Below are positions 42,145 through 50,448 of a stretch of DNA of 64,000 nucleotides, piece by piece. Below the pieces are notes generated by a model. That model worked only from the letters and a program-made list of their open reading frames with translations, was not told the origin of the DNA and did not search any database. Positions within the stretch are counted from its first letter, which is position 1. Each line of letters begins with the position of its first letter. The DNA is from Neoroseomonas alkaliterrae (lineage in GTDB: Bacteria; Pseudomonadota; Alphaproteobacteria; Acetobacterales; Acetobacteraceae): positions 1 through 64,000 of the forward strand of contig NZ_JACIJE010000014.1 in the NCBI RefSeq assembly GCF_014199195.1, in the 5' to 3' direction. The position numbers and the translations under genes were made by a program.

Positions 42145-43662
42145 ATGATCGACACCGCGGCCTTCGCGGGCGCCGTCGCGATGCTGGCGGGCTCGCTCGA
42201 TGCCTGGGTCTGGGTGGTCCCGGGGCTGCTGATCGGCCTCGTCTTCGGCGCGCTGCCGGGGATCTCGGTCTCGATGGCGATGGCGCTGGTGCTGCCCGCC
42301 ACGCTCTACATGGAGTTCCTGCCGGCGATCATCTTCCTCACCTCGGTCTATACGGGGGCGGGGTTCGGCGGCTCGATCCCGGCGGTGCTGATCAACATCC
42401 CCGGCACATCCTCCGCGGTCGCCACCACCTTCGACGGCTACCCGATGGCGCGCCAGGGCCGGCACAACGAGGCGCTGGGCGCGGCCCTCTTCGCCTCCTG
42501 CATCGGGGTGCTGATCTCCTACCTGGTGCTGCTGCTGCTGGTGCAGCCGATGGCGGAGGTCGTGCTGCGCATCGGCCCCTACGAGATGGCGGCTATCGGC
42601 ATCTGGGGGATGGTGCTGCTGGGCTCGATCGGCGGCGCCAGCGTCGCGAAGGGGCTCTTCGCCGCGGGCCTCGGCATCCTGTTCGGCACGGTGGGGATGA
42701 ACACCGCGGGCTACATGCGCGGCGACATGGGCATCCCCTGGCTGCTGGACGGCATCCCGACCATCCCGGCCATGGTCGGGCTGCTCGCCGCCAGCCAGCT
42801 CTTCGCACTGGTCAATGCGAAGTTCATCGTCGAGGCGGAATCGGAACGCCGCATCAGCCTGCGCCGCATCCTCGCCGGCGGGGCGATGGTGCTGCGCAGC
42901 CCCCTCACGCTGCTGCGCGGCTCGGCGATCGGCGTCTTCGTCGGCGCGGTGCCGGGGATCGGCTCCTCCATCGCCAACCTGCTCTCCTATGGCGAGGCGA
43001 AGCGCAGCGCGGCGGATCCCTCGGCCTTCGGCAAGGGCGACGTGCGCGGCGTGATCGCGGCCGAATCCGCCAATTCCAGCTCCGAGGGCGGCTCGATGGC
43101 GACCATGCTGGCGCTGGGCATCCCGGGCGGGGGGGCGACCGCGATCCTGCTCGCGGCCTTCGCCATGCACAATGTGATCGGCGGGCCGCGCTTCATGGAG
43201 CAGAGCCGCGACGTGGTCTACGCCATCATCCTGTCGAACTTCGCGCAGGCGGCGATCCTGGTCGTGGTGGGCACGATCTTCGTCTATGGCGCCAGCACCA
43301 TCGTGCGGCTGCCGCTGCGCTACCTGATCCCCTCGGTGCTGGTCGTCTCGACCATGGGCGCCTTCGCGATCGAGGGCTCGATCGCCGGGCCGATCACGCT
43401 GTTCGTCTTCGCGGTGCTCGGCTGGCTCCTGTCGCGCTACGGCTTCCCGGTGGCGGCGGTGGTGGTGGGGCTGCTGCTCGGCCGGCTGATCGAGACCGAG
43501 ATGCTGCGCGCCTGGCAGCTCGCCGGCGGCGATCCCTGGTACGTGCTGAACTACCCCTGGGCGGTGGCGATCGTCGCGCTGATGCTGGTCTCGCTGGCGC
43601 TGTCGGTGCGCCGCGACATCCGCCGCCGACGCGCGGTCAGGGACGCGGCATCGCCGGGCTGA
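42145..43662 (+). CDS. tctA: Tripartite tricarboxylate transporter large permease TctA
   Basis: A 505-aa permease with about twelve hydrophobic helices. Family signatures include GLVFGALPGISVSMAMAL, FGGSIPAVLINIPGTSSAV and MATMLALGIPGGGATAILLA. It forms the channel of the TctABC secondary transporter. The last 26 bases overlap the end of the convergent phosphoesterase gene. Confidence 0.95.
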   Translation: MIDTAAFAGAVAMLAGSLDAWVWVVPGLLIGLVFGALPGISVSMAMALVLPATLYMEFLPAIIFLTSVYTGAGFGGSIPAVLINIPGTSSAVATTFDGYPMARQGRHNEALGAALFASCIGVLISYLVLLLLVQPMAEVVLRIGPYEMAAIGIWGMVLLGSIGGASVAKGLFAAGLGILFGTVGMNTAGYMRGDMGIPWLLDGIPTIPAMVGLLAASQLFALVNAKFIVEAESERRISLRRILAGGAMVLRSPLTLLRGSAIGVFVGAVPGIGSSIANLLSYGEAKRSAADPSAFGKGDVRGVIAAESANSSSEGGSMATMLALGIPGGGATAILLAAFAMHNVIGGPRFMEQSRDVVYAIILSNFAQAAILVVVGTIFVYGASTIVRLPLRYLIPSVLVVSTMGAFAIEGSIAGPITLFVFAVLGWLLSRYGFPVAAVVVGLLLGRLIETEMLRAWQLAGGDPWYVLNYPWAVAIVALMLVSLALSVRRDIRRRRAVRDAASPG

Positions 43663-44458
43663 GGCCGCCGCCCAGGCGCAGCGGCTCGGCCCGCCGGGCG
43701 AGGCCGGTGGCGTCGTCGGTCTCGACGAACAGGCCGCAGATGGTGGCCTCGCCCTCGGCCGGGGCCAGGCGCTCGCTCGGCACCTTGCGCCAGAAGCGCA
43801 GCGAGGCGCCGCCCTTGCCCATGCCGATCACGCTGTCGTAGTCGCCGCACATCCCGGCATCGGTCTGGAAGGCGGTGCCGCCGGGCAGCACCCGCGCATC
43901 GGCCGTGGGCACATGGGTATGGGTGCCGATCACGAGCGAGGCGCGGCCGTCGAAGGAATGGCCCATGGCCTGCTTCTCGGAACTCGCCTCGGCGTGGATG
44001 TCCACCACCACCGCCTGCACGCTGCCCTGCGCGCCGAGCGAATGCTTCGCCAGCTCCGCCTGCACGGCGCGGAACGGGTCGTCGAGCGGCTCCATGAAGA
44101 GCCGGCCCATCGCCTGCACCACCAGCGCCCGCCGCCCGCCCGGCACCTCCACCACCGCCGCCCCGCGCCCGGGCGTGCCGGGGGGGTAGTTCAGCGGGCG
44201 GATGAGGCGCGGCTCATCCGCGATGTAGGGGATGATCTCCTTGCGGTCCCAGGCGTGGTTGCCGAGCGTCAGCACATCCGCCCCGGCGGCGAAGAGCGCC
44301 CGCGCCATCTCGGGGGCGAGGCCGAAGCCGTGGGAGGCGTTCTCGGCATTCACCACCACGAGATCGAGGCTGAGCGCGCGGCGGAGGTTGGGCAGCGCGG
44401 CGTTCACCGCGTCCCGTCCCGCCCGTCCGACGATGTCGCCAAGGAAGAGAAGCCTCAC
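43637..44458 (-). CDS. YmdB-family metallophosphoesterase
   Basis: A 273-aa member of the TIGR00282 (YmdB) family of 2',3'-cyclic-nucleotide phosphodiesterases. Metal-binding motifs are GDIVGRAGRDAV near the N-terminus, VNAENASHG, LGNHAWD, VDIHAEASSEK and GTHTHVPTAD. Its cellular role in alphaproteobacteria is unclear. It starts in an ATGA overlap with the 5-formyl-THF cyclo-ligase gene, so the two are coupled. Confidence 0.88.
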   Translation of the reverse strand: MRLLFLGDIVGRAGRDAVNAALPNLRRALSLDLVVVNAENASHGFGLAPEMARALFAAGADVLTLGNHAWDRKEIIPYIADEPRLIRPLNYPPGTPGRGAAVVEVPGGRRALVVQAMGRLFMEPLDDPFRAVQAELAKHSLGAQGSVQAVVVDIHAEASSEKQAMGHSFDGRASLVIGTHTHVPTADARVLPGGTAFQTDAGMCGDYDSVIGMGKGGASLRFWRKVPSERLAPAEGEATICGLFVETDDATGLARRAEPLRLGGGLSPAMPRP

Positions 44459-45048
44459 GAGGCCCCGCCGCAGAGCACCACGCCCGTCTCCGTCGCCACG
44501 CGCGCAAGCCTGACATCCATCGGCCCCGCCGGGACTTCCTGCATTTCCTGCTCCGCATAGGCAACCCCGACCGCGGTCGCACCCGGCAGGGCGGCGAGCG
44601 TGCGGTCGTAGTAGCCGCCGCCATAGCCGAGGCGCCGCCCGGCGCGGTCGAAGGCGAGCAGCGGGACGAAGAGCCAGCCAGGCGTGACCTCGGGCGCCTC
44701 GGGCAGCGGCTGGCGCGTGCCCATCGGCCCGTGGCCGAGCGGCTCCCCCGGCGCCCAGAGGCGGAAGCGCAGCGGGTTGCCGCGCCGCGGCGTCACCGGC
44801 AGGCAGAGCGGCTGGCCGCGGTCATGCAGGGCGAGAAGAAGGGGGCGCAGGTCGATCTCCGGCCCCATGGGCCAGAAGCCGGCGACCACCGCACCGGGCG
44901 GCGGCGGGCAGTCCCGCAGGACGATGGCGGCGAGCGCCTCCCCCTTGCCCGCCGGGTCCACCGCCGCGCGGCGCGCGAGCGCGACCCGGCGCGCCTCGGC
45001 CTTCATCTCGGCGAGCAGCACGTCGCAATGGGGGCCGCCTTCGCTCAT
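44455..45048 (-). CDS. ygfA: 5-formyltetrahydrofolate cyclo-ligase
   Basis: A 197-aa enzyme that uses ATP to convert 5-formyl-THF to 5,10-methenyl-THF. The family motif RLGYGGGYYDRTLA is intact, as are FWPMGPEIDLRPLL and PLLAFDRAGR. The ATG at 45048 is preferred; the longer frame runs into the 6S RNA leader. The order zapA-6S RNA-ygfA is conserved across proteobacteria and supports both this call and the RNA. Confidence 0.92.
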   Translation of the reverse strand: MSEGGPHCDVLLAEMKAEARRVALARRAAVDPAGKGEALAAIVLRDCPPPPGAVVAGFWPMGPEIDLRPLLLALHDRGQPLCLPVTPRRGNPLRFRLWAPGEPLGHGPMGTRQPLPEAPEVTPGWLFVPLLAFDRAGRRLGYGGGYYDRTLAALPGATAVGVAYAEQEMQEVPAGPMDVRLARVATETGVVLCGGAS

Positions 45049-45329
45049 GGCCACGCGCCGCCGTCCCGACGCGAAGGCCATGGCCCGAGGCGGGCCGCGC
45101 GGGCGGGGGCGGCCCGGCGCGCATGGCATGACCGCACCGGGGCGACCGGTGCACCCGGCCGGACCCCGCCAGGCCATTCCGGCCAGGCGCGCGCGGACAC
45201 GCCGCCGCGTGCATCAACACCGCGCAGCCGCGCCCGAACCGCCCGACGGCCCCGGCATGGCGGCCTGCGGCGCATGGGCAAGGCCCGCCCATGCGGGCCG
45301 CCCACCCTCCGACGGCGAAGGAATACGTG

Positions 45330-45490
45330 CGGAGCCACCATGGCCGCTGGCGTCTCATCCTCCCAAGGCCTGCTTGCGCAGGTGGGCGCCAGGTACCCGG
45401 ACCACGGCCCGGGCAGAGCCAGCTCCCGGAGGATGTGCATTGGCCCCGGGGATGAAGTGCCTGGCGCGCCGGGCAGCCCCGCAAGGGGAA
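45330..45490 (-). ncRNA. ssrS: 6S RNA (SsrS), approximate limits
   Basis: The 443-base gap between zapA and ygfA starts with a GC-rich, self-complementary stretch read on the minus strand. GCGCCAGG near 45467-45459 can pair with CCTGGCGC near 45393-45386, enclosing a hairpin region with CTCCGGGAGCTGGCTCTG, and GCCTTGGGAGGATGA follows, similar to alphaproteobacterial 6S RNAs as I remember them. 6S RNA mimics an open promoter and traps the housekeeping RNA polymerase in stationary phase. The location between zapA and ygfA is the classical one. Ends are estimates; the rest of the gap (45049-45329) shows nothing else and is probably leader for ygfA. Confidence 0.75.
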
Positions 45491-45491
45491 C

Positions 45492-45830
45492 CTAGGCGCC
45501 CTCCAGGCTCGCGGCAATGCCCTCGATCGCCTCGGCGAGCGCGTTCAGGCGGTCGGCGAGGGCGGGGTCGGAGGCGGCGGGAGGCGGGGCGGCGACCGCG
45601 CCACCGGCCTTCAGCGCCGCGATCTCGGCCTGCAGGTCGGAGGTCTCGTCGGCGAGTTGCAGGGCGGCGAGCAGCAGCATCCGGGTCTCGCCGAACTGCA
45701 TGCCCATGGCCTTGAGCGCGCCGATGCGCTTGTCCACCTCGGCGGCCATGTTCGTCAGGTGCTTCTCCTGCCCGTCCTGGCAGGCGACGGGGTGGGAATA
45801 GCCGCCGACGCGGACCGTGACCTGGGCCAT
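45492..45830 (-). CDS. zapA: Cell division protein ZapA
   Basis: A 112-aa protein. The N-terminal half (VTVRVGGYSHPVACQDGQE, then LTNMAAEVDKRI) is the ZapA domain that cross-links FtsZ filaments, followed by a short coiled coil. Its start overlaps the stop of the preceding 68-aa gene (TGATG), so the two are coupled. 6S RNA follows directly. Confidence 0.92.
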   Translation of the reverse strand: MAQVTVRVGGYSHPVACQDGQEKHLTNMAAEVDKRIGALKAMGMQFGETRMLLLAALQLADETSDLQAEIAALKAGGAVAAPPPAASDPALADRLNALAEAIEGIAASLEGA

Positions 45831-46036
45831 CAGCCCTCCTCGCCCAGCACGCCCCGCAGGCGGGCGATGGTGGCATCGAGGCGCGCGGCCAGCGCCGCAA
45901 CGGCGGCGGGGTCCACGCCGGCCGCGCCGTCGGAGGCGGAGGGGGCCGGCCGGTTCGCCGCGGCGCGCGAGAGGCGCTGCACGGCCGCTTCCAGCCGGGT
46001 CGTGGCTGCCGCCACCGGGTCCGCCGCCTCGCTCAT
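45830..46036 (-). CDS. Small helical protein upstream of zapA (DUF4164-like)
   Basis: A 68-aa protein of two short Ala-rich amphipathic helices (TRLEAAVQRLSRAA; VAALAARLDATIARLRGVL) with an acidic tail. Small coiled-coil genes of this sort precede zapA in many alphaproteobacteria and are often listed as DUF4164. A role in division beside ZapA is inferred from the coupling only. Confidence 0.7.
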   Translation of the reverse strand: MSEAADPVAAATTRLEAAVQRLSRAAANRPAPSASDGAAGVDPAAVAALAARLDATIARLRGVLGEEG

Positions 46037-46144
46037 TCGCCCCCTTGCGATACGCGCCTTGCTTGCCGGGCCTTGCCGCGCGGCCCTATCGGAAAGCCTT
46101 GGCAGAGAGGGCCCTCGGGGTCAACGGTGACAAAGCGTGTCAGC

Positions 46145-46585
46145 ATGCCCGCGGTGACGGTGCACGGCCTCGCCCAGGCCGAGGCGGCGCTCGCCGCGGC
46201 CGGGCCGCGGGGCGTGCTGCTGCTGTCCGGGCGCGGCGCGGCGGGCCATGCCGGGCCGGGCTGGTTCCTCGCCCTCGTCGCGCTGGCGGCGGAGCGCCAC
46301 CCGGGCGTGCCCCATGCGGCGGCGCTCGATTGCGCGGATGCGGGCGGGGCGGCGCTCGCGGCGCTGCGGGCGGGGGCGCGCATCCTGGTGCTCGATCGCG
46401 CCTGCCCGGCCTTCCCGGCCATCGCCGCCGCGGCGGCGGAGGCGGGCGCCCTGCTGCTCGCGGAACGGCCGCCGAGCCTCGACCTCGCGGGCTTCGACGC
46501 GCGGCGGCGGCGGGACATGGCGGCGCTGCGCGCCTGGCTCGCCACGGAAGCGCCACAGGCATGGCCGAAACCCCCGTCCCCGTGA
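46145..46585 (+). CDS. Hypothetical alpha/beta protein upstream of aldolase
   Basis: A 146-aa, Ala-rich protein I do not recognise. It has alternating strands and helices (RGVLLLSGRGAAGHAG, HAAALDCADAGGAALAALRAG, RILVLDRACPAFPAI) and no signal or membrane segment. The start may be the ATG at 46145 or a GTG at 46127; neither has a strong ribosome site. It lies 63 bases before the aldolase gene in the same direction, so co-expression is likely. Confidence 0.55.
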   Translation: MPAVTVHGLAQAEAALAAAGPRGVLLLSGRGAAGHAGPGWFLALVALAAERHPGVPHAAALDCADAGGAALAALRAGARILVLDRACPAFPAIAAAAAEAGALLLAERPPSLDLAGFDARRRRDMAALRAWLATEAPQAWPKPPSP

Positions 46586-46648
46586 CAGGCGGGGGCGCCT
46601 GCGCTATCGCGCCCCGCACACGCCACGGAACCGAAGGAAGGACGCCAG

Positions 46649-47569
46649 ATGAAGCTCAGCCGCCGCGTGAAGGAGATCCTCTCCTGGTACGAGAGCGACA
46701 ATCCCGGGACGAAGGCGAACCTCGCCCGCATCCTGATGGAGGGGAAGCTCGGCGGCACCGGCCGCATGGTGATCCTGCCGGTGGACCAGGGCTTCGAGCA
46801 CGGGCCCGCGCGCTCCTTCGCGCCGAACCCGGCGGCCTATGACCCGCACTACCATTTCGAGCTGGCGATCGAGGCGGGGCTGAACGCCTATGCCGCGCCG
46901 CTCGGCATGATCGAGGCGGGGGCGGCCACCTTCGCCGGCTGCATCCCGACCATCCTTAAGGTGAACAGCAGCAACAGCCTCTCCACCACCAAGGACCAGG
47001 CGGTGACGGGCACGGTCGCGGACGCGCTGCGCCTCGGCTGCTCGGCCATCGGCTTCACCATCTACCCGGGCAGCGAATACCAGTTCGAGATGATGGAGGA
47101 GCTGCGCGAACTGGCCGAGGAAGCCAAGGCCGCCGGCCTCGCCGTGGTGGTGTGGTCCTATCCGCGCGGCCCGATGCTCGACAAGGCGGGCGAGACGGCC
47201 TTCGACATCTGCGCCTATGCCGCGCACATGGCCGCCCTTCTCGGCGCGCACATCATCAAGGTGAAGCCGCCGACCGACGCGCTCTCCCTCGATGCGGCCA
47301 AGAAGGTCTATGTCGAGCGGAAGATCGAGGGCAAGGACCTCGCCGCGCGCATCCGCCACGTCGTGCAGTCCTGCTTCAACGGCCGCCGCCTCGTGGTGTT
47401 CTCGGGCGGCGAGGCGAAGGGCGCCGACGCGCTGCTCGATGAGGTGCGCGCCATCCATGCCGGCGGCGGCAACGGCTCGATCGTCGGCCGCAACGCCTTC
47501 CAGCGGCCGAAGGAGGAGGCGCTGAAGCTGCTCGCCTCCATGATCGAGATCTACAGGACCAAGCCTTGA
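46649..47569 (+). CDS. fbaB: Class I fructose-bisphosphate aldolase (DhnA/FbaB type)
   Basis: A 306-aa Schiff-base aldolase that cleaves fructose-1,6-bisphosphate into two triose phosphates. Family segments are VILPVDQGFEHGPARSFA, FTIYPGSEYQFEMMEEL and the lysine-bearing HIIKVKPPTDAL, followed by VFSGGEAKG and GGNGSIVGRNAFQRP. No metal-binding class II motifs are present. AAGGAAGG precedes the ATG. Confidence 0.92.
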   Translation: MKLSRRVKEILSWYESDNPGTKANLARILMEGKLGGTGRMVILPVDQGFEHGPARSFAPNPAAYDPHYHFELAIEAGLNAYAAPLGMIEAGAATFAGCIPTILKVNSSNSLSTTKDQAVTGTVADALRLGCSAIGFTIYPGSEYQFEMMEELRELAEEAKAAGLAVVVWSYPRGPMLDKAGETAFDICAYAAHMAALLGAHIIKVKPPTDALSLDAAKKVYVERKIEGKDLAARIRHVVQSCFNGRRLVVFSGGEAKGADALLDEVRAIHAGGGNGSIVGRNAFQRPKEEALKLLASMIEIYRTKP

Positions 47570-47602
47570 TGCCCCGGGGCCGGGTGGCGCTGCCGCCCGG
47601 CC

Positions 47603-48016
47603 CTACGCCTTCCAGGGATCATCGGTCCCGAAATCCCACAGATGCCCGCAAGGACCGCGCGCGACGTATTCGCGCAAGCAATAGTCGCGGTCGAGCGGAC
47701 CTTCCAGGATCTCCGCCCCTGCGGCGCGCGCCCTGGCGCCATGCGCATCGGCATCCTTCACGACGACATGGCTTCAGCCGGTCACCCCACGGGCGTCCTT
47801 CGGCAGGCGCATGTCGAAGAAGGGGCGGTTGCCGCCGACCGTCACCATGCCGCGCGTCCCGCCCTCGCCATGGGCAAGTTCGGCATCGATGATCCCGCCA
47901 TCGGGGCCTTCGACGACCATCGTCTCGACGAAGCCGGAGGCCTCGGTCAGAAAGCGGATGGCGGCCTTCGGGTCGGCATAGCGCAGGCAGGGAATCACGG
48001 CGGATGAATGCGGCAT
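47603..48016 (-). pseudogene. VOC/glyoxalase-family gene interrupted by one in-frame TGA
   Basis: The first 80 codons ([19 protein letters not shown], then GNRPFFDMRLPKDARGVTG) form the start of a VOC-fold protein. A TGA at 47776-47774 stops it. In the same frame the family continues with SHVVVKDADAHGARARAAGA and GHLWDFGTDDPWKA to a TAG at 47605-47603. A Trp TGG to TGA change at the break explains everything, with no frameshift. Without it the protein would be 137 aa, normal for the family. The start overlaps the divergent thiE start by 13 bases. Confidence 0.8.
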
Positions 48017-48654
48017 CTCAGGACCTCTCCCCGGAAGGCTGCCGTCTCTACCTGATCACGCCGCCGCGCATCGACATCCCACGCTTTCGTGACGTGCTGG
48101 CGGCAGCCCTCGACGCCGGCGATGTCGCCTGCCTGCAACTGCGGCTGAAGGATGCGGACAAGGACGCCATCGCCCGGGCGGCCGAGGTGCTCATGCCCGT
48201 CTGCCACGCGCGCGATGTCGCCTTCATCCTGAACGACGATGCGCGCCTCGCACACGAGCTTGGCTGCGACGGCGCGCATCTCGGCCAGTCGGACGGCGAC
48301 CATGCTGCGGCGCGGAAACTGCTCGAGGGCCGGATCCTCGGCATCACCTGCCATGCCTCCCGCCACCTCGCCATGACGGCGGGGGAGATCGGCGCGGATT
48401 ACGTCGCCTTCGGCGCCTTCTTCCCGACCGGCACGAAGCAGACAGTGCACACCGCCGGCACCGACCTGCTTCAATGGTGGTCGGAGATGATGGAGATCCC
48501 CTGCGTCGCGATCGGCGGCATCACGGCGGAGAACTGCGCGCCGCTGGTGCGCGCGGGGGCGGATTTCCTGGCCGTGGTGGGCGCGGTGTGGAACCATCCG
48601 GATGGGGCGGCGGCCGGGGTGCGCGCGATGAACGCGGCGATCGCCGCCGCCTGA
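48004..48654 (+). CDS. thiE: Thiamine phosphate synthase
   Basis: A 216-aa TIM-barrel enzyme that joins HMP-PP and thiazole phosphate. Signatures are CLQLRLKD near the N-terminus, [21 protein letters not shown], and [25 protein letters not shown] and [12 protein letters not shown] towards the end. It is not next to other thiamine genes (thiD is 27 kb away), and no TPP riboswitch is visible before it. Confidence 0.9.
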   Translation: MNAASQDLSPEGCRLYLITPPRIDIPRFRDVLAAALDAGDVACLQLRLKDADKDAIARAAEVLMPVCHARDVAFILNDDARLAHELGCDGAHLGQSDGDHAAARKLLEGRILGITCHASRHLAMTAGEIGADYVAFGAFFPTGTKQTVHTAGTDLLQWWSEMMEIPCVAIGGITAENCAPLVRAGADFLAVVGAVWNHPDGAAAGVRAMNAAIAAA

Positions 48655-48788
48655 GCGGCGCGGCGCGCCTGCGCGGACGCCCTCGCGGAGACCGGCGCCG
48701 CAAGTGCCCGATGCCGAATGCGCGGCCCTGCATGCCGGCCCCGTCGCGGGACGGTTGCGGCTGGGATAGGCTGCGGCGGCACGAACGG

Positions 48789-49541
48789 ATGCAGGATGCC
48801 CCGCTCTTGGACGAGATCACCTTCCACACCCTGCTCCACCGACCAGGCACGCTCGTGGATGCCGGCGCGCATGACGGGCTGATCACCATCCCCCTCGCCC
48901 GGCTGCCGCGCTCCCGCGTGCTGGCCTTCGAGCCGCTGCCGCCGGCCTTCGCGCGCCTTGAGGCGGCGCTGCGCGCGGCCTTCGGCGGCCTGCCCGCGCA
49001 TGTGGACTGCCGCGCCGCGGCGCTCGGCGACCGGTCGGGGGAGATCACGCTCGCCATGCCGGTGCTCGACGGCATCGCGCAGGAGCAGTGGGCGAGCACG
49101 GCGAAGGACTATGCGGCGCATCTTTCCGCCCGCGTCACGGTCGAACGCTTCGCCGTGCCGCTCCTGCGCCTGGACGATCTCGGCCTCGCGGACCTGACGG
49201 CGATGAAGATCGACGCCGAGGGGGCGGAATACGAGATCCTGCGCGGGGCGCGGGAGACGCTGCTGCGCTGCCGCCCGGTGCTGACGATCGAGATCGAGGA
49301 ACGCCACCGGGAAGGCAGCACCTGGGCGGTGCCGGCCTATCTCGACGCGCTCGGCTACGAGGTGCTGTTCGAACTGGGGGGCGAATGGTTGCCCGTCGCC
49401 GCACTCGACCGCGCGACGATGCAGCGCGCCTCGCCCGATCCCGCGGTGTTCGAGGCCTCCGACCCCTACGTCTTCGTCTTCTACGCCCTGCCGCGGGAGG
49501 AGGCGCCGGCCCTCCTGGCGCGGCTGCGAGGGGCGGCGTAA
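48789..49541 (+). CDS. FkbM-family methyltransferase
   Basis: A 250-aa SAM-dependent methyltransferase. The SAM motif is GTLVDAGAHDGLITIPLA, followed by VLAFEPLPPAFARLEAAL and the FkbM hallmark LTAMKIDAEGAEYEILRGA. Family members methylate sugars, polyketides or lipids; the substrate is unknown. The start is uncertain: ATG 48789 lies just before the conserved part, while an ATG at 48711 would add 26 residues. The TauD-type gene follows after 23 bases. Confidence 0.8.
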   Translation: MQDAPLLDEITFHTLLHRPGTLVDAGAHDGLITIPLARLPRSRVLAFEPLPPAFARLEAALRAAFGGLPAHVDCRAAALGDRSGEITLAMPVLDGIAQEQWASTAKDYAAHLSARVTVERFAVPLLRLDDLGLADLTAMKIDAEGAEYEILRGARETLLRCRPVLTIEIEERHREGSTWAVPAYLDALGYEVLFELGGEWLPVAALDRATMQRASPDPAVFEASDPYVFVFYALPREEAPALLARLRGAA

Positions 49542-49564
49542 CCTCCGCGGCCAGGGAGGAAGCC

Positions 49565-50410
49565 ATGTCCGTCACCGCGCAACGCCTCACCGTCTCCCGC
49601 GCATCCGGCTCCTGCGGCGCGGAGGTTTCGGGCCTCGACCTCGCCGCGCCGCTCGATGCGCGCACCGTCGCCGAACTGCGCGCCATCTGGCTCGAGCACG
49701 GCGTGCTGTTCCTGCGCGAGGCGAACCTGCCGCCCGCGCGCTTCCTGGAGTTCGCGGGCCTGTTCGGCACGCCGGTGGAATACCCCTTCGTGCGCGGCCT
49801 GGACGGCTTCCCGCAGATCACCCCGGTGATCAAGGAACCGCACGAGCGCATCAATTTCGGCGGCGTCTGGCATTCCGACACCGCCTATCTCGAACGCCCG
49901 CCGATGGCGACGATGCTCATCGCGCGCGAGGTTCCGCCGGCCGGCGGGGACACCATCTTCGCCGATGCGCGCGCGGCCTATGACGCGCTCTCGCCCGGCC
50001 TGCGCGCCACGCTCGAGGGCCTGCGCGCCGTCAACTCGTCGCGCAAGGCGGATGCCTCCAAGACGCGGGAGGACCGGCAGAGGGAGCGCGGCGCCGTGAC
50101 CAATGCGGAGGTGCTGGAAGGCATCCACCCGGTCGTCCGCACCCATCCCGAGACGGGGCGCAAGGCGCTCTACGTCAACCTCGGCCACACGGCGCATTTC
50201 GAGGGCTGGACGGTCGAGGAATCGAAGCCGCTGCTCGACTTCCTCTTCGCGCACATCACGAAGCCCGAGTTCACCTGCCGCTTCCGCTGGGCGCCGGGCT
50301 CCCTCGCCTTCTGGGACAATCGTTCGGTGCAGCACTACCCGGTGAACGACTACCACGGCCACCGGCGGGAGATGCACCGCATCACGCTGCAAGGCGACGT
50401 GCCGGTGTAA
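49565..50410 (+). CDS. TauD/TfdA-family Fe(II)/2-oxoglutarate dioxygenase
   Basis: A 281-aa oxygenase. The iron triad is His103 and Asp105 in VWHSDTAY and His257 in DNRSVQHYPVNDY, with the 2-oxoglutarate-binding Arg in HRITL. The family includes taurine and 2,4-D dioxygenases; the substrate here is not evident. AGGGAGGA lies about 4 bases before the ATG. It is probably co-transcribed with the FkbM gene. Confidence 0.88.
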   Translation: MSVTAQRLTVSRASGSCGAEVSGLDLAAPLDARTVAELRAIWLEHGVLFLREANLPPARFLEFAGLFGTPVEYPFVRGLDGFPQITPVIKEPHERINFGGVWHSDTAYLERPPMATMLIAREVPPAGGDTIFADARAAYDALSPGLRATLEGLRAVNSSRKADASKTREDRQRERGAVTNAEVLEGIHPVVRTHPETGRKALYVNLGHTAHFEGWTVEESKPLLDFLFAHITKPEFTCRFRWAPGSLAFWDNRSVQHYPVNDYHGHRREMHRITLQGDVPV

Positions 50411-50448
50411 AGATCCGGCCGGCGGCCGGACGCCCCGGCCGCGCGGGC

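Noticed and set aside
47774..47776. TGA read as selenocysteine in the VOC gene
   Set aside because: VOC proteins have no known selenocysteine at this site and no SECIS-like hairpin was evident; a Trp-to-stop change is simpler.
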